Assembly: GCA_014763665.1 (NCBI GenBank)
Contig: JACXUY010000012.1
Span: 1 to 39,179, forward strand
Direction of reading: 5' to 3'
Source of the DNA: Gammaproteobacteria bacterium
GTDB lineage: Bacteria > Pseudomonadota > Gammaproteobacteria > Thiomicrospirales > Thiomicrospiraceae
Length of the DNA: 39,179 nt
Positions 8,520-17,677 of the stretch are shown in pieces (position 1 is the first letter of the stretch; every line of letters starts with the position of its first letter). The notes under the pieces are model-generated. The model was not told where the DNA came from and did no database searches. It saw only the letters and a program-made list of their open reading frames with translations. Position numbers and translations under genes: made by a program.

Positions 8520-11500
8520 ATGCCGAAAAGAACAGATATTAAAAGCGTATTAATTATTGGTGCCGGCCCGATTGTCATTGGTCAGGCATGTGAATTCGAC
8601 TACTCAGGTGTTCAAGCCTGCAAAGCCTTGCGTGAAGAAGGTTATCGCGTGTTGCTAGTTAACTCTAACCCGGCTACCATCATGACTGATCCGGATATGG
8701 CTGATGCCACTTACATTGAAGCCATTACGTGGCAAACGGTAGCGAATATCATCGAAAAAGAGCGCCCTGATGCGTTATTACCGACTATGGGTGGTCAGAC
8801 GGCCTTGAATTGTGCGTTAGATTTATGGCGTCATGGTGTTTTAGAAAAGTTCAATGTTGAATTGATTGGTGCTAAGCCAGAGGCTATTGACAAGGGTGAG
8901 GATCGTGAAAAGTTCCGCCAAGCCATGCTCAAAATTGGTATTGATGTACCTGACTCTGGTATTGCACATAGTTTAGATGAAGCATGGGCCATTCAGCAAC
9001 GAGTTGGTTTTCCAACCGTCATTCGTCCTTCGTTTACCTTAGGTGGTACGGGTGGTGGCATCGCTTACAATAAAGACGAATTTGAACAAATTTGTAAGCA
9101 TGGTTTGTACATGTCACCAACCAACGAGTTGTTGATTGAAGAATCCATTTTGGGCTGGAAAGAATACGAAATGGAAGTGGTGCGTGACGCCAAAGACAAT
9201 TGTATTATTGTTTGTTCGATTGAGAACTTTGACCCCATGGGCGTGCATACGGGTGACTCAATCACGGTTGCACCAGCGCAAACGCTGACTGATAAAGAAT
9301 ATCAAATCATGCGTAATGCTTCGATTGCGATTTTGCGTGAAATTGGCGTTGAAACCGGAGGTTCCAATGTGCAGTTTGCCATAAATCCTAAAGATGGTCG
9401 TATGATTGTCATTGAGATGAATCCACGTGTCTCACGTTCATCAGCTTTAGCATCCAAAGCAACAGGATTCCCCATTGCTAAAGTGGCGGCGAAGTTGGCG
9501 ATTGGTTACACCTTAGACGAACTTACCAACGACATTACGGGTGGGTTAACGCCTGCTTCTTTTGAGCCGTCGATTGACTATGTTGTGACCAAAATCCCTC
9601 GCTTTACCTTTGAGAAGTTCCCACAAGCAGAGCCTCGTTTATCGACACAGATGAAATCGGTTGGTGAAGTAATGGCCATGGGTCGTACCTTCCAAGAGTC
9701 ATTGCAAAAAGCGATTCGTGGTTTAGAAACAGGTAAAACAGGTCTGGATCCTATGCTGGACTTGAGCAGCATGGATGACAAATCAGTGCGTGATATTTTG
9801 CGTCATGAGTTGCGCTCTCCAGGTCCTGACCGCTTATGGTACCTTGCTGATGCTTTCCGTTTTGGTTGGAGCTTAGAGGAAGTCTTTGAGGTTTGCTCTA
9901 TAGATCCTTGGTTCTTGGCGCAGGTTGAAGATATTGTGCGTGAAGAGCAAAAGGTCGTTTCAGGTGGCTTAGATGCGCTTGATAAAGATCGTATGCTGAA
10001 GTTGAAGCGTAAGGGCTTTTCGGATATGCGCTTGGCTAAACTATTGAATACTGACAGCGCTTTTTTACGTAAATTTCGTCATACCCTTGGTGTTAAGCCG
10101 GTTTACAAACGCGTGGATACCTGTGCGGCAGAGTTTGCAACCAATACCGCTTATTTGTATTCGACCTATGAGCAGGCTTGTGAAGCGGCACCAACCAATA
10201 AGCATAAAATCATGATTTTGGGTGGCGGACCTAACCGCATTGGTCAGGGTATTGAGTTTGATTACTGTTGTGTGCATGCGGCTATGGCCTTACGTGAAGA
10301 TGGTTTTGAGACCATTATGGTTAACTGTAATCCCGAAACGGTTTCGACAGATTATGACACTTCGGATCGCTTATATTTTGAACCCCTAACCTTGGAAGAT
10401 GTTCTCGAAATTGTGGCGGTTGAGAAGCCAGAAGGCGTTATTGTTCAGTATGGTGGTCAAACACCACTGAAATTGTCGCGTGATTTAGAAGCAGCGGGCG
10501 TACCTATCATTGGTACATCGCCCGACTCAATCGACTTAGCAGAAGACCGTGAGCGATTCCAGAAGTTACTGCAAGAATTGGGCTTGCGCCAACCAGCTAA
10601 CCGTACCGCTCGCACACCAGAACAGGCGCTCACCCTAGCCGATGAAATTGGCTATCCGTTGGTCGTTCGTCCGTCTTATGTGTTAGGGGGGCGTGCTATG
10701 GAAATTGTCTATAGTGAGAAAGACTTATCACGTTACATGCGTGAAGCGGTTCAGGTTTCCAATGATTCCCCCGTCTTGCTAGATCGCTTCCTAGATGATG
10801 CTACAGAGCTCGATGTCGACGCCATTTGTGATGGTGAACAGGTCGTGATTGGTGGCTTGATGGAGCACATTGAGCAGGCTGGTATTCACTCGGGTGACTC
10901 AGCTTGTTCATTGCCACCTTACACAGTGCCAGCGCATATTCAAGATGAAATTCGTCGCCAAACAGAAGCCATGGCGTTTGCTTTGAAAGTACGTGGATTA
11001 ATGAATGTTCAATTTGCCGTTAAAGGTGAAGATATTTATGTGCTTGAAGTGAATCCACGCGCTTCTCGTACAGCCCCTTTTGTGTCGAAAGCGATTGGTG
11101 CACCTTTAGCGAAGGTTGCTGCACGTGTGATGGCTGGAACCAGTTTAGCGGCACAAAACTTTACTAAAGAAATCTTACCTGAGCATGTCTCGGTGAAAGA
11201 AGTGGTTTTCCCGTTCATTAAATTCGGTGGTGTTGATCCGATTCTTGGCCCAGAAATGAAGTCAACGGGTGAAGTGATGGGAATTGGGCAAAACTTTGCT
11301 CAAGCTTTTGCCAAAGGATTGTTAGCAGCAGGTACACTATTGCCAACGGGTGGTAAGGCGTTTATTTCAGTCCGTCAAGCTGATCGTGCGGCAGCAGTTG
11401 ATGTTGCCAAGATGTTAATTGCTAGAGGATTTGAAATTGTTGCCACGCGAGGTACTTCTAAAGCACTCACTGAAGCGGGGATTTCCCATTCAGTCGTTAA

Positions 11501-11735
11501 TAAAGTGACTGAAGGGCGTCCTAACATCGTTGATATGATCAAGAATGATGAAATTGCCCTGATTGTGAATACCTCGGATGGGGCTATGGGCGTTGCTGAT
11601 TCTTTCTCTATTCGTCGAGAAGCTTTGATGCATCGTGTTGCCTACACGACAACCGTAGCAGGTGCTGAGGCCATGGCGATGGCAATGGATTATGTCAATG
11701 ATCAGCCGGTTTATCGTATCCAAGATTTGACTTAA
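8520..11735 (+). CDS. carB: Carbamoyl-phosphate synthase large subunit
   Basis: CarB uses two ATP, bicarbonate and ammonia from CarA to form carbamoyl phosphate. The 1071-residue product is full length, with two homologous ATP-grasp halves. The first starts with [21 protein letters not shown] and contains [12 protein letters not shown] and [18 protein letters not shown]. The second starts with [19 protein letters not shown] and contains [15 protein letters not shown] and [18 protein letters not shown]-terminal MGS-like allosteric domain (about 935-1071, including [19 protein letters not shown]) binds UMP or ornithine in E. coli. AAGGAA precedes the ATG. It forms an operon with carA. Confidence 0.99.
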   Translation: MPKRTDIKSVLIIGAGPIVIGQACEFDYSGVQACKALREEGYRVLLVNSNPATIMTDPDMADATYIEAITWQTVANIIEKERPDALLPTMGGQTALNCALDLWRHGVLEKFNVELIGAKPEAIDKGEDREKFRQAMLKIGIDVPDSGIAHSLDEAWAIQQRVGFPTVIRPSFTLGGTGGGIAYNKDEFEQICKHGLYMSPTNELLIEESILGWKEYEMEVVRDAKDNCIIVCSIENFDPMGVHTGDSITVAPAQTLTDKEYQIMRNASIAILREIGVETGGSNVQFAINPKDGRMIVIEMNPRVSRSSALASKATGFPIAKVAAKLAIGYTLDELTNDITGGLTPASFEPSIDYVVTKIPRFTFEKFPQAEPRLSTQMKSVGEVMAMGRTFQESLQKAIRGLETGKTGLDPMLDLSSMDDKSVRDILRHELRSPGPDRLWYLADAFRFGWSLEEVFEVCSIDPWFLAQVEDIVREEQKVVSGGLDALDKDRMLKLKRKGFSDMRLAKLLNTDSAFLRKFRHTLGVKPVYKRVDTCAAEFATNTAYLYSTYEQACEAAPTNKHKIMILGGGPNRIGQGIEFDYCCVHAAMALREDGFETIMVNCNPETVSTDYDTSDRLYFEPLTLEDVLEIVAVEKPEGVIVQYGGQTPLKLSRDLEAAGVPIIGTSPDSIDLAEDRERFQKLLQELGLRQPANRTARTPEQALTLADEIGYPLVVRPSYVLGGRAMEIVYSEKDLSRYMREAVQVSNDSPVLLDRFLDDATELDVDAICDGEQVVIGGLMEHIEQAGIHSGDSACSLPPYTVPAHIQDEIRRQTEAMAFALKVRGLMNVQFAVKGEDIYVLEVNPRASRTAPFVSKAIGAPLAKVAARVMAGTSLAAQNFTKEILPEHVSVKEVVFPFIKFGGVDPILGPEMKSTGEVMGIGQNFAQAFAKGLLAAGTLLPTGGKAFISVRQADRAAAVDVAKMLIARGFEIVATRGTSKALTEAGISHSVVNKVTEGRPNIVDMIKNDEIALIVNTSDGAMGVADSFSIRREALMHRVAYTTTVAGAEAMAMAMDYVNDQPVYRIQDLT

Positions 11736-11756
11736 TCGTTCAATCATCGTTTTATG

Positions 11757-11794
11757 AGAAGCCGCACTTAGCGATTGAGTGCGGCTTCTGCTTT
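11757..11794 (+). terminator. Long GC-rich hairpin between carB and greA
   Basis: AGAAGCCGCACT (11757-11768) pairs perfectly with AGTGCGGCTTCT (11778-11789) around a 9-base loop, 21 bases after the carB stop. The stem is very stable but the following tract is only GCTTTAATAAAA, so termination may be partial and allow read-through into greA. The greA ribosome site begins a few bases further on. Confidence 0.6.
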
Positions 11795-11813
11795 AATAAA
11801 AGGAGTTTAGTTC

Positions 11814-12293
11814 ATGAGTACACGTCCTCCGTTGACTGCTGCCGGTGCAGAGCACCTTCGCAATGAATTGACCAAGTTAAAAAATGTGGAGCGTCCACGA
11901 ATTGCCGAAGCCATTGCCGAGGCACGTGCGCATGGAGATTTGAAAGAAAATGCCGAATATCATGCCGCACGTGAACAACAAGGTTTATTAGAAGCGCGTA
12001 TTCGTCATATTGAATCCGTGCTTTCTCATGCACAGATCATTGATATTACTTTAATTCAGTCAAACGGGAAGATCGTATTTGGTGCTACAGTCGAGTTGCT
12101 GAATATTGAAAATGAAGATACGGTGATTTATCAAATTGTCGGTGATGAAGAGGCCGATTTAAATCATAATAAAATTTCCATCAATTCCCCGATTGCGCGT
12201 GCGTTAATTGGTAAGGAGGAGGGTGAGGAAATTACCGTTAAAGCTCCGGGTGGTGATATCGAGTATGAAATTTTAACGGTTAGCTATGTCTGA
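11814..12293 (+). CDS. greA: Transcript cleavage factor GreA
   Basis: GreA enters the RNA polymerase secondary channel and stimulates cleavage of backtracked RNA. The 159-residue product shows the N-terminal coiled coil with the catalytic acidic tip in [20 protein letters not shown] (about 42-61) and the C-terminal FKBP-like domain ending with [16 protein letters not shown] and [13 protein letters not shown]. Length is canonical (158 in E. coli). AAGGAG lies about ten bases before the ATG. It follows carB as in Pseudomonas, and its last eight bases overlap the next gene, implying coupled translation. Confidence 0.98.
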   Translation: MSTRPPLTAAGAEHLRNELTKLKNVERPRIAEAIAEARAHGDLKENAEYHAAREQQGLLEARIRHIESVLSHAQIIDITLIQSNGKIVFGATVELLNIENEDTVIYQIVGDEEADLNHNKISINSPIARALIGKEEGEEITVKAPGGDIEYEILTVSYV

Positions 12294-13419
12294 TGCCTTA
12301 GCGGCTTTACAAAAAGCTTTGCTCGATTGCCGAGGCGACCATTTGGTCGCTTCGTTTTTTTCAGCTTCTCACCGGTCTGATTGGTTTGCTCAACCTTGGT
12401 ACGCTATTGCCTTAGGTAAGGCTTCTTTGGCGATGATGGAAGGTGCTTTGGTGGTTGGTGGTTCAAACTTAGTTGCTGGTTTGGTGGTGAGTAAGCAAGA
12501 TAGCGGAAGCAGCTTAAGTGATGAGCGACTGATCTGTTTAACGGCAGCTCATCCCGTTCCAGATGAAAGTTCGTTGCAAGCTGGACAGGCATTATTGACT
12601 TTTGTGCAACAACTACCCAGTCAGGCTAGGGTGCTTTTTTTAGTGTCGGGTGGTGCCTCTGCTCTGGTTGAAGTCTTACCTGCTGACTGGAGTCTATCGC
12701 GTTGGCAACAGCAAACGCAACAATGGTTAGCTTCTGGTCGGGATATTCAACACATTAATCAAGCGCGTAAAAAACTATCTTTAATTAAGGGTGGTAAATT
12801 ATTAGCTCATTTTCCTAAACAAGTGGAGATATTGCAGCTTATTATTGCAGACGTACCCAATCAGGACTTGGCGGCGGTAGGTTCAGGCTTGTTGTTGGCT
12901 GATGTTTTCGACGAACGGGTTTCAACTTATTGTTTGGCAGATAATCGTTCTTTCTTAACTAGCTTGGCACTTTATTTACCTCATGCAGAGATGATACCAG
13001 CCTATGTCAGTTCAGAGGTTAATGCCTTGGCAGTTGAGATTGCCGCTAAAGCTGTTTTAGGGCAGTGTACTCTGTGGGGAGGTGAGCCAGTGGTTCAATT
13101 ACCTGAGCATGCGCCAATGGGTGGAAGAATGCAGCATTTGGCTTTAGCCGTAGCTTGGCAATTACGTCATGCGACTTTTCCTTGGTCTTTAATTGCCTTG
13201 GCTAGTGATGGCGACGATGGTAATAGTCGTGTAGCAGGAGCCAGGGTTAATGAGAAGACCATTGGCATTGCAGAGTGTTATGGTTGGCAAATCGAGTCCA
13301 CCTTAGCAGAAGCTAATGCGCACGCTCTGTTGGCTGATGTCGGCGCTTTGATTGAGACAGGTTATACAGGCACTAATGTGAATGATGTGATGATCTTGTG
13401 TTGTGGAGAAGGACGATAA
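12286..13419 (+). CDS. Divergent glycerate 2-kinase / MOFRL-family protein
   Basis: The 377-residue product follows the GckA/type II glycerate kinase plan (DUF4147 then MOFRL). Matching stretches are [55 protein letters not shown] and, near the end, [14 protein letters not shown]. Typical enzymes phosphorylate D-glycerate to 2-phosphoglycerate. Key motifs deviate: the usual GGRNQE reads GGRMQH, and the T-D-G-x-D-G motif reads SDGDDG. The protein is also 40-50 residues shorter than usual. Substrate and activity are therefore uncertain. The start overlaps the end of greA by eight bases, and its stop overlaps the ATG of the DUF455 gene. Confidence 0.75.
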   Translation: MSDALAALQKALLDCRGDHLVASFFSASHRSDWFAQPWYAIALGKASLAMMEGALVVGGSNLVAGLVVSKQDSGSSLSDERLICLTAAHPVPDESSLQAGQALLTFVQQLPSQARVLFLVSGGASALVEVLPADWSLSRWQQQTQQWLASGRDIQHINQARKKLSLIKGGKLLAHFPKQVEILQLIIADVPNQDLAAVGSGLLLADVFDERVSTYCLADNRSFLTSLALYLPHAEMIPAYVSSEVNALAVEIAAKAVLGQCTLWGGEPVVQLPEHAPMGGRMQHLALAVAWQLRHATFPWSLIALASDGDDGNSRVAGARVNEKTIGIAECYGWQIESTLAEANAHALLADVGALIETGYTGTNVNDVMILCCGEGR

Positions 13420-14231
13420 TGAATTCGGTTTATCAACGAGCTTACGAAGCACTCATGCAGGTTGAAGTTGAGCAAAAAGCGCAAGCTGTTTTTAACCTAT
13501 TGGATGATTGGCGCGAGCAGCGTTTGAGTATGAAGCCAACCGATGTCGTTTCTATTGAACAGCCCGGACACCCAGATAAACCGGTTTTGGTTTCACCTAA
13601 CCTATTGAAAGCACGCGGTTTAGGGTCACGCGAAGGTAGAGCGAGTTTGTTGCACTCTATCGCGCATATTGAATTTAATGCGGTCAATTTGGCCTTGGAT
13701 GCGGTTTATCGATTTCAACAGATGCCGGTCGAATTTATTGATGATTGGTTAAGAGTTGCATCCGAAGAGGCTTATCATTTTCAGTTATTGCGAGAACAGC
13801 TTGCCGGTTATGGTTACGATTATGGTGATTTTCCCGCTCACAATGGTTTGTGGGAAACCACTCATGAAACCGATTTTGACGTTTTGGCGCGCATGGCATT
13901 GGTACCCAGAACCTTAGAGGCAAGAGGCTTAGATGTAACGCCCGACATGATGAAAAAGTTACGAGCTGTCGGTGAAACACGCGCAGTCGCGGTGCTTCAT
14001 ATTCTATTGCGAGATGAAGTAGGTCATGTCGCTGTTGGTAGTAAATGGTTTAATTGGTTATGTGTTCAACGTGGATTAGACAAGTTTAATACCTTTAAAA
14101 TGCTGATTGATACTCACTTAAAAGGAGGTCTTAAGCCACCATTTAACATCGATGCTCGGCGTGAAGCTGGCTTTTCGGAGGTTGAACTGGCGTGGCTGAC
14201 GAGCTTATCGTCAACAAGCTCGGCCAGTTAA
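13419..14231 (+). CDS. DUF455 family ferritin-like di-iron protein
   Basis: The 270-residue product has the DUF455 signatures SIEQPGHPDKP, RASLLHSIAHIEFNAVNLALDA and LLRDEVGHVAVGSKWF. A complete set of di-iron ligands is visible: E85, E117-x-x-H120, E167 and E200-x-x-H203. A ferritin-like four-helix fold is therefore likely. The family is distantly related to MiaE-like tRNA hydroxylases, but its reaction is not known. The frame extends 21 bases upstream, but the ATG at 13419 is preferred because GGAGAAGGA lies just before it and it overlaps the upstream stop as TAATG. It converges on the minus-strand gene at 14228 with a 4-base overlap. Confidence 0.85.
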   Translation: MNSVYQRAYEALMQVEVEQKAQAVFNLLDDWREQRLSMKPTDVVSIEQPGHPDKPVLVSPNLLKARGLGSREGRASLLHSIAHIEFNAVNLALDAVYRFQQMPVEFIDDWLRVASEEAYHFQLLREQLAGYGYDYGDFPAHNGLWETTHETDFDVLARMALVPRTLEARGLDVTPDMMKKLRAVGETRAVAVLHILLRDEVGHVAVGSKWFNWLCVQRGLDKFNTFKMLIDTHLKGGLKPPFNIDARREAGFSEVELAWLTSLSSTSSAS

Positions 14232-14542
14232 CTGGCATCGTTGCTGGATTTGTTTTTGAGTGTGTGACTTAACAAGTGTAATAAAATAGCCTCTGCGTCC
14301 TGTGACTGATCTGTTTCAATTGATTTGATCCGTGAGCACATCAGATTGATGTGAATACGTCTGAGTCGTGATGAGCCGTCGTTAAGATGCTCCTCGTCGA
14401 CACTGCAAATGCTGCTGTAGGGAATAATGCTGTTTTCGACGCTGTCTTTTAGTTCATTGTGAATGGCGAGGTAGAGAGGTTTAAAAGTGATACTCAGTGA
14501 ACCACCGCGTCCGCACAGTAATGAGTAGGAAGGAAAGTCCAT
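14228..14542 (-). CDS. Small uncharacterised protein (104 residues), orphan
   Basis: I do not recognise this protein. It starts at an ATG preceded by AAAGGAG on the minus strand; the longer frame (to 14587) would begin inside the hpf terminator, so the shorter start is preferred. The product has no signal peptide and no clear membrane segment. The N-terminus reads MDFPSYSLLCGRGGSLSITF, then comes an alternating hydrophobic pattern consistent with several beta strands (IPYSSICSV, RRIHINLMCS) and a final helix (DAEAILLHLLSHTLK). A small PH-like fold is conceivable but is inference. It lies after the hpf terminator, with its stop overlapping that of the DUF455 gene. Confidence 0.6.
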   Translation of the reverse strand: MDFPSYSLLCGRGGSLSITFKPLYLAIHNELKDSVENSIIPYSSICSVDEEHLNDGSSRLRRIHINLMCSRIKSIETDQSQDAEAILLHLLSHTLKNKSSNDAS

Positions 14543-14572
14543 ACAGTTTGCTCCTTTAACAGAGGCGTTATG

Positions 14573-14603
14573 AAAAAATAGCCTCATTGATGAGGCTATT
14601 TTT
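14573..14603 (-). terminator. Rho-independent terminator after hpf (symmetrical, could act both ways)
   Basis: AAAAATAGCCTCA pairs perfectly with TGAGGCTATTTTT over 13 base pairs around a 4-base loop (TTGA). On the minus strand the hairpin is followed by six T's, 14 bases past the hpf stop. The T-run on the other side means it could also work on the plus strand. Confidence 0.9.
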
Positions 14604-14616
14604 GAGGTGTCAACAA

Positions 14617-14904
14617 TTAATGTGCTTTCAGTTTTTCTTTGTACTTGAGCACTTGACGGTCGAGTTTATCAGTCATGGCATCAATGGCAAGGTAGAGGTC
14701 AGCATCTTGCGCCTCGGCATGAAAGTCATGGCCTGAAGCATGTAAATTGGCACTGGCTTTTTGTACTTTGTTATCTACTTCAAGTGTGACATTAATGCTG
14801 ATAGCTTGATCAAAATGACGTTTAATGCGAGCCAGTTTGTCGTCACAATGGGTACGTAGGCCTTCAGTGACATCGACATGGTGTCCAGTAATATTTACTT
14901 GCAT
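14617..14904 (-). CDS. hpf: Ribosome hibernation promoting factor (short HPF / YhbH type)
   Basis: HPF binds the 30S subunit and promotes inactive 100S ribosome dimers in stationary phase. The 95-residue product is the short form, with MQVNITGHHVDVTEGLR at the start, then DKLARIKRHF and a beta-alpha core ending DKLDRQVLKYKEKLKAH. The frame is open further upstream, but the ATG at 14904 is chosen because AAGGAG lies nine bases ahead and the protein begins as the family does. An ATG two codons earlier has only a 3-base spacing. It follows lptB, but rpoN, normally between them, is absent, and ptsN does not follow. Bases 14905-15066 hold no gene. Confidence 0.95.
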   Translation of the reverse strand: MQVNITGHHVDVTEGLRTHCDDKLARIKRHFDQAISINVTLEVDNKVQKASANLHASGHDFHAEAQDADLYLAIDAMTDKLDRQVLKYKEKLKAH

Positions 14905-15066
14905 AGTCATTTTCTCCTTATTGTATGACGCTATTTCAACCAGCTTATTGAAGTTGTCCATGGCCTTGCCTGAACAAATGCGGGATGAAATATTGGCGAC
15001 AGTTTTCACTCCTGTCAGTCTGATTTAATCACGCTGTGAAGTGTTTGTCTAGTAGTCGCACCATAT

Positions 15067-15825
15067 TTATTCACTCCTAAAACCAGAACCGTAGTTTTCA
15101 CCTAAATAGGCAGCAATCACTTTTGGGTTAGTTAATAACTCGTTAGGTGTTCCTTGGGCCAAGATATGACCCTGAGACAAAATATAAGCGCGATCGACTA
15201 CAGCTAGGGTTTCTCGAACATTATGGTCGGTAATGAGAATACCGATGCCACTTTGCTGTAATTGACGAATGATACTTTGAATGTCGGCAACGGCAATGGG
15301 GTCAACACCGGCAAAAGGTTCATCAAGCAGTAAAAAATGCGGATTAATGGCCAAGGCGCGAGCGATTTCAACGCGTCGTCTTTCACCCCCCGATAAGGCT
15401 TGTCCTAGGCTATCGCGAATGTGAGTGATTGCTAGGGCTTCGAGCAAGGTTTCTAATCGATCTTGGCGCTGTGCACTCTCTAATTCAGGTTGCATTTCCA
15501 GAATGGCCATAATGTTATCGCTGACGGTTAAGCGTCGAAAAATGGAAGCTTCTTGTGGTAAGTACCCAATACCGAGTTTAGCGCGTTGGTGCATGGGCAT
15601 GAGCGTGATGTCTTTATCATCCAGCAAAATGCGTCCAGCATCGCTTTTAACCAGTCCGGTCATCATGTAAAAAGTGGTGGTTTTACCTGCTCCATTAGGA
15701 CCAAGTAGGCCAATGACTTCACCGCTGGATACTGAAAAACTCACATTTTCAACCACAATTCTTTTCTTATATCGTTTCGCTAGTTGATGAGCACTGAAAC
15801 GATGATGATTGACAGAATCAGACAT
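15067..15825 (-). CDS. lptB: LptB, ATPase of the lipopolysaccharide export ABC transporter
   Basis: LptB powers LPS extraction from the inner membrane with LptF, LptG and LptC. The 252-residue product shows Walker [10 protein letters not shown] (42-50), signature [16 protein letters not shown], Walker [17 protein letters not shown] and the H-loop region [12 protein letters not shown]. The FAGVDP string and the compact size are typical of LptB. It starts 11 bases downstream of the lptA stop, in the conserved kdsC-lptC-lptA-lptB order. lptF and lptG are not in this window. Confidence 0.97.
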   Translation of the reverse strand: MSDSVNHHRFSAHQLAKRYKKRIVVENVSFSVSSGEVIGLLGPNGAGKTTTFYMMTGLVKSDAGRILLDDKDITLMPMHQRAKLGIGYLPQEASIFRRLTVSDNIMAILEMQPELESAQRQDRLETLLEALAITHIRDSLGQALSGGERRRVEIARALAINPHFLLLDEPFAGVDPIAVADIQSIIRQLQQSGIGILITDHNVRETLAVVDRAYILSQGHILAQGTPNELLTNPKVIAAYLGENYGSGFRSE

Positions 15826-15836
15826 GAATAACTCTT

Positions 15837-16430
15837 TTAGTTTTCAGGTTGAATGGTCATTTTAACGCGACCAGTTTGTTTGCTACCAAAAGCTTCAAAG
15901 GTCTCATCTTTATTATATATAACGATCTTATCTGCTTTGATTTTATTGCCATTGTCCATAATGATGTATGCATTTTCAGTGAGGGTAATGGTGTCTTTAT
16001 CTTGTTGAAATACGATGTTTTTTGCCTCTCCATTGACCCATTGTTGTTTTTTTGGCAAATAATCTTTGAATTTGGCTGGATTGCCCGACATAACGGCTTG
16101 TTGTAGTTTGTCACCAGGATGAATAATTTTTAAGCTATTCCCTTGTAGCCTTAATTTATGGCGTTCTAAAACAACATTACCGCGATATTCACTTTGACCG
16201 CCTTTGGTTTGGCTGATGAGTTGGTCGGCACTAATATTAACCGGAAAATTTTTGACTTTGGCGTTTCCAGCTTTGTTTTTATTGACGTTACTGAGAGTTG
16301 TTTGCGTTGCTTTTTCATTACTTTTGCTGGTGGCAATGGCTGCGTGGCTGGTTAAACAGCAGGTAAGCGCGATCAGAATCCAACTAAGGGGCTTACTGCC
16401 ATTGGGTTTTAACGTGTTGAGTAAACTCAT
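15837..16430 (-). CDS. lptA: LptA, periplasmic LPS transport bridge protein
   Basis: LptA forms the periplasmic beta-jellyroll bridge carrying LPS from LptC to LptD. The product of 197 residues has a signal peptide (hydrophobic 15-27, likely cleavage near SHA-A or AIA) and an OstA-like domain with [20 protein letters not shown] and [11 protein letters not shown]. The start at 16430 is chosen over upstream Mets (16454, 16445) because AAGGA lies four bases before it and the signal peptide then has a usual length. The start lies inside the end of lptC, an overlap of 38 bases much like that in E. coli, which suggests translational coupling. Confidence 0.9.
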   Translation of the reverse strand: MSLLNTLKPNGSKPLSWILIALTCCLTSHAAIATSKSNEKATQTTLSNVNKNKAGNAKVKNFPVNISADQLISQTKGGQSEYRGNVVLERHKLRLQGNSLKIIHPGDKLQQAVMSGNPAKFKDYLPKKQQWVNGEAKNIVFQQDKDTITLTENAYIIMDNGNKIKADKIVIYNKDETFEAFGSKQTGRVKMTIQPEN

Positions 16431-16923
16431 ACCATCCTTCTTCATAATTGCCAATTAAACTATCGGCTTCAATGTGTTGTATTTCATCAATCATGCGAAT
16501 GGCGCCAGGGCTGATGAGTTGATGATTCTTTAACTGAATAATCAGGTGTTCGCTGTGGAAATGACGCGGCAGTTTGTTATCAGCAGTTTGTTGTAAGACC
16601 ACCGTATCAAGAAGATTCATTTGCAACTGGGTTAAGTTAGCACGCTTACTGTCACCTCTGATAGATTGCTGACCAGTGTGTCCAGTCAGAGCAAATGGGG
16701 TGAATGTGGTTAGGTCATTAACCTCATCAAAGGTCAGTGATTCACTGATAATTTGAAATCGTTTTTCAGGTTCGGGACGGTTCAAAAATAGGCTGACTGT
16801 TTGATGCATATCAATAAATAAGTGATTTTGTTCACTCGCGACATAATTGGTTTGTTGGCGCAGTGGAATGTAGCTCAATGCCAACACAACAACACCCAGA
16901 ATCACTAACAGGCCTTTCAACAT
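16393..16923 (-). CDS. lptC: LptC, inner-membrane LPS transport component
   Basis: LptC is a bitopic inner-membrane protein that hands LPS from LptB2FG to LptA. The product of 176 residues starts MLKGLLVILGVVVLALSYI, a single membrane anchor, followed by a periplasmic domain with FDEVNDLTTFTPFAL and a C-terminal section [18 protein letters not shown]. The open frame extends 48 bases further upstream, but only the chosen start places the anchor at the N-terminus and leaves a 16-base gap to kdsC. It overlaps lptA by 38 bases. The family is poorly conserved; position in the operon carries much of the call. Confidence 0.9.
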   Translation of the reverse strand: MLKGLLVILGVVVLALSYIPLRQQTNYVASEQNHLFIDMHQTVSLFLNRPEPEKRFQIISESLTFDEVNDLTTFTPFALTGHTGQQSIRGDSKRANLTQLQMNLLDTVVLQQTADNKLPRHFHSEHLIIQLKNHQLISPGAIRMIDEIQHIEADSLIGNYEEGWYEFTQHVKTQWQ

Positions 16924-16939
16924 GATCGGTTCTTTATGC

Positions 16940-17476
16940 TCATCGGAAATGATGATGGAGCAAAGACTCAAGTTTGCCTTGTGCTTCTAAGATTAATTCA
17001 CAGACTTCTCGTGCAGCACCTTCTCCCCCTTTATGTTGAGTGACAAAATGAGCGTAGCGTTTGCTGATGGGTTGTGCATTAGCGACAGCAACTGCCAGTC
17101 CGCATCGACGCATGATGGGTAAGTCCAAGCAATCATCTCCGACATAACAAATTTGTTCGGGAGCTAATCCGAGTCGCGTTAACAAGGTTTCGAAAGCGGC
17201 TAGTTTATCACGAGCACCTTGAAAAACATGCTCAATACCTAGATCATCCATACGTTTGCGTACTAATTCAGATTGACGTGCCGTGATAATCGCCACAGGG
17301 ATACCGCCTGATTGCAGCATTTTCATGCCATGCCCATCATGGGCATGGAAGGCTTTGAATTCGTTGCCATGATTATCATAATAGAGTCGGCCATCTGTTA
17401 GAACACCGTCCACATCAAAAATAACACAACGAATTTGCTGAAGTTGCTGCCATAATTGTGGGTGATTGGGTGTCAT
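16940..17476 (-). CDS. kdsC: 3-deoxy-D-manno-octulosonate 8-phosphate (KDO-8-P) phosphatase
   Basis: KdsC removes phosphate from KDO-8-P in the pathway to the LPS inner core. The product of 178 residues is a cap-less HAD phosphatase with motif I CVIFDVDGVLTDG (nucleophile D21 and acid D23), FKAFHAHDGHGMK, motif II IITARQS and motif IV YVGDDCLDLPIM. The frame extends 12 codons upstream (to 17512), but that start has no ribosome site, while the chosen ATG has AAGAG five bases ahead and matches the usual short N-terminus. kdsD and yrbG, its normal upstream partners, are missing here. Confidence 0.93.
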   Translation of the reverse strand: MTPNHPQLWQQLQQIRCVIFDVDGVLTDGRLYYDNHGNEFKAFHAHDGHGMKMLQSGGIPVAIITARQSELVRKRMDDLGIEHVFQGARDKLAAFETLLTRLGLAPEQICYVGDDCLDLPIMRRCGLAVAVANAQPISKRYAHFVTQHKGGEGAAREVCELILEAQGKLESLLHHHFR

Positions 17477-17677
17477 CGAGAGGCTCTTAAACGGATTATT
17501 TAAACTGTCCATGATAGAAGAAAAAGCTTCGTTTGAGAACCTATTCGAAAAAGAAATTATCGCTTACAGTGCATTGGCGAAGCTAATCAGCTAAAATGAG
17601 TTTTTGACAGCGCCTTTCGTTGTTAGCAGGTTGAGTGCTGTTTGGTCATTATTTTATCAGTTGATAAAGGTGTTAGG

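Noticed and set aside
14905-15009. Upstream extension of the hpf frame
   Set aside because: The extra 35 residues do not match HPF, and the ribosome site AAGGAG lies after them, directly ahead of the MQVNITG start.
17328-17348. Palindrome CCATGCCCAT-C-ATGGGCATGG
   Set aside because: It lies inside kdsC and encodes the conserved HAHDGHGMK stretch; His/Gly/Met codons explain the symmetry.
17604-17609. Perfect TTGACA upstream of the DUF72-like gene
   Set aside because: No acceptable -10 element 15-19 bases downstream (CAGGTT and similar only).
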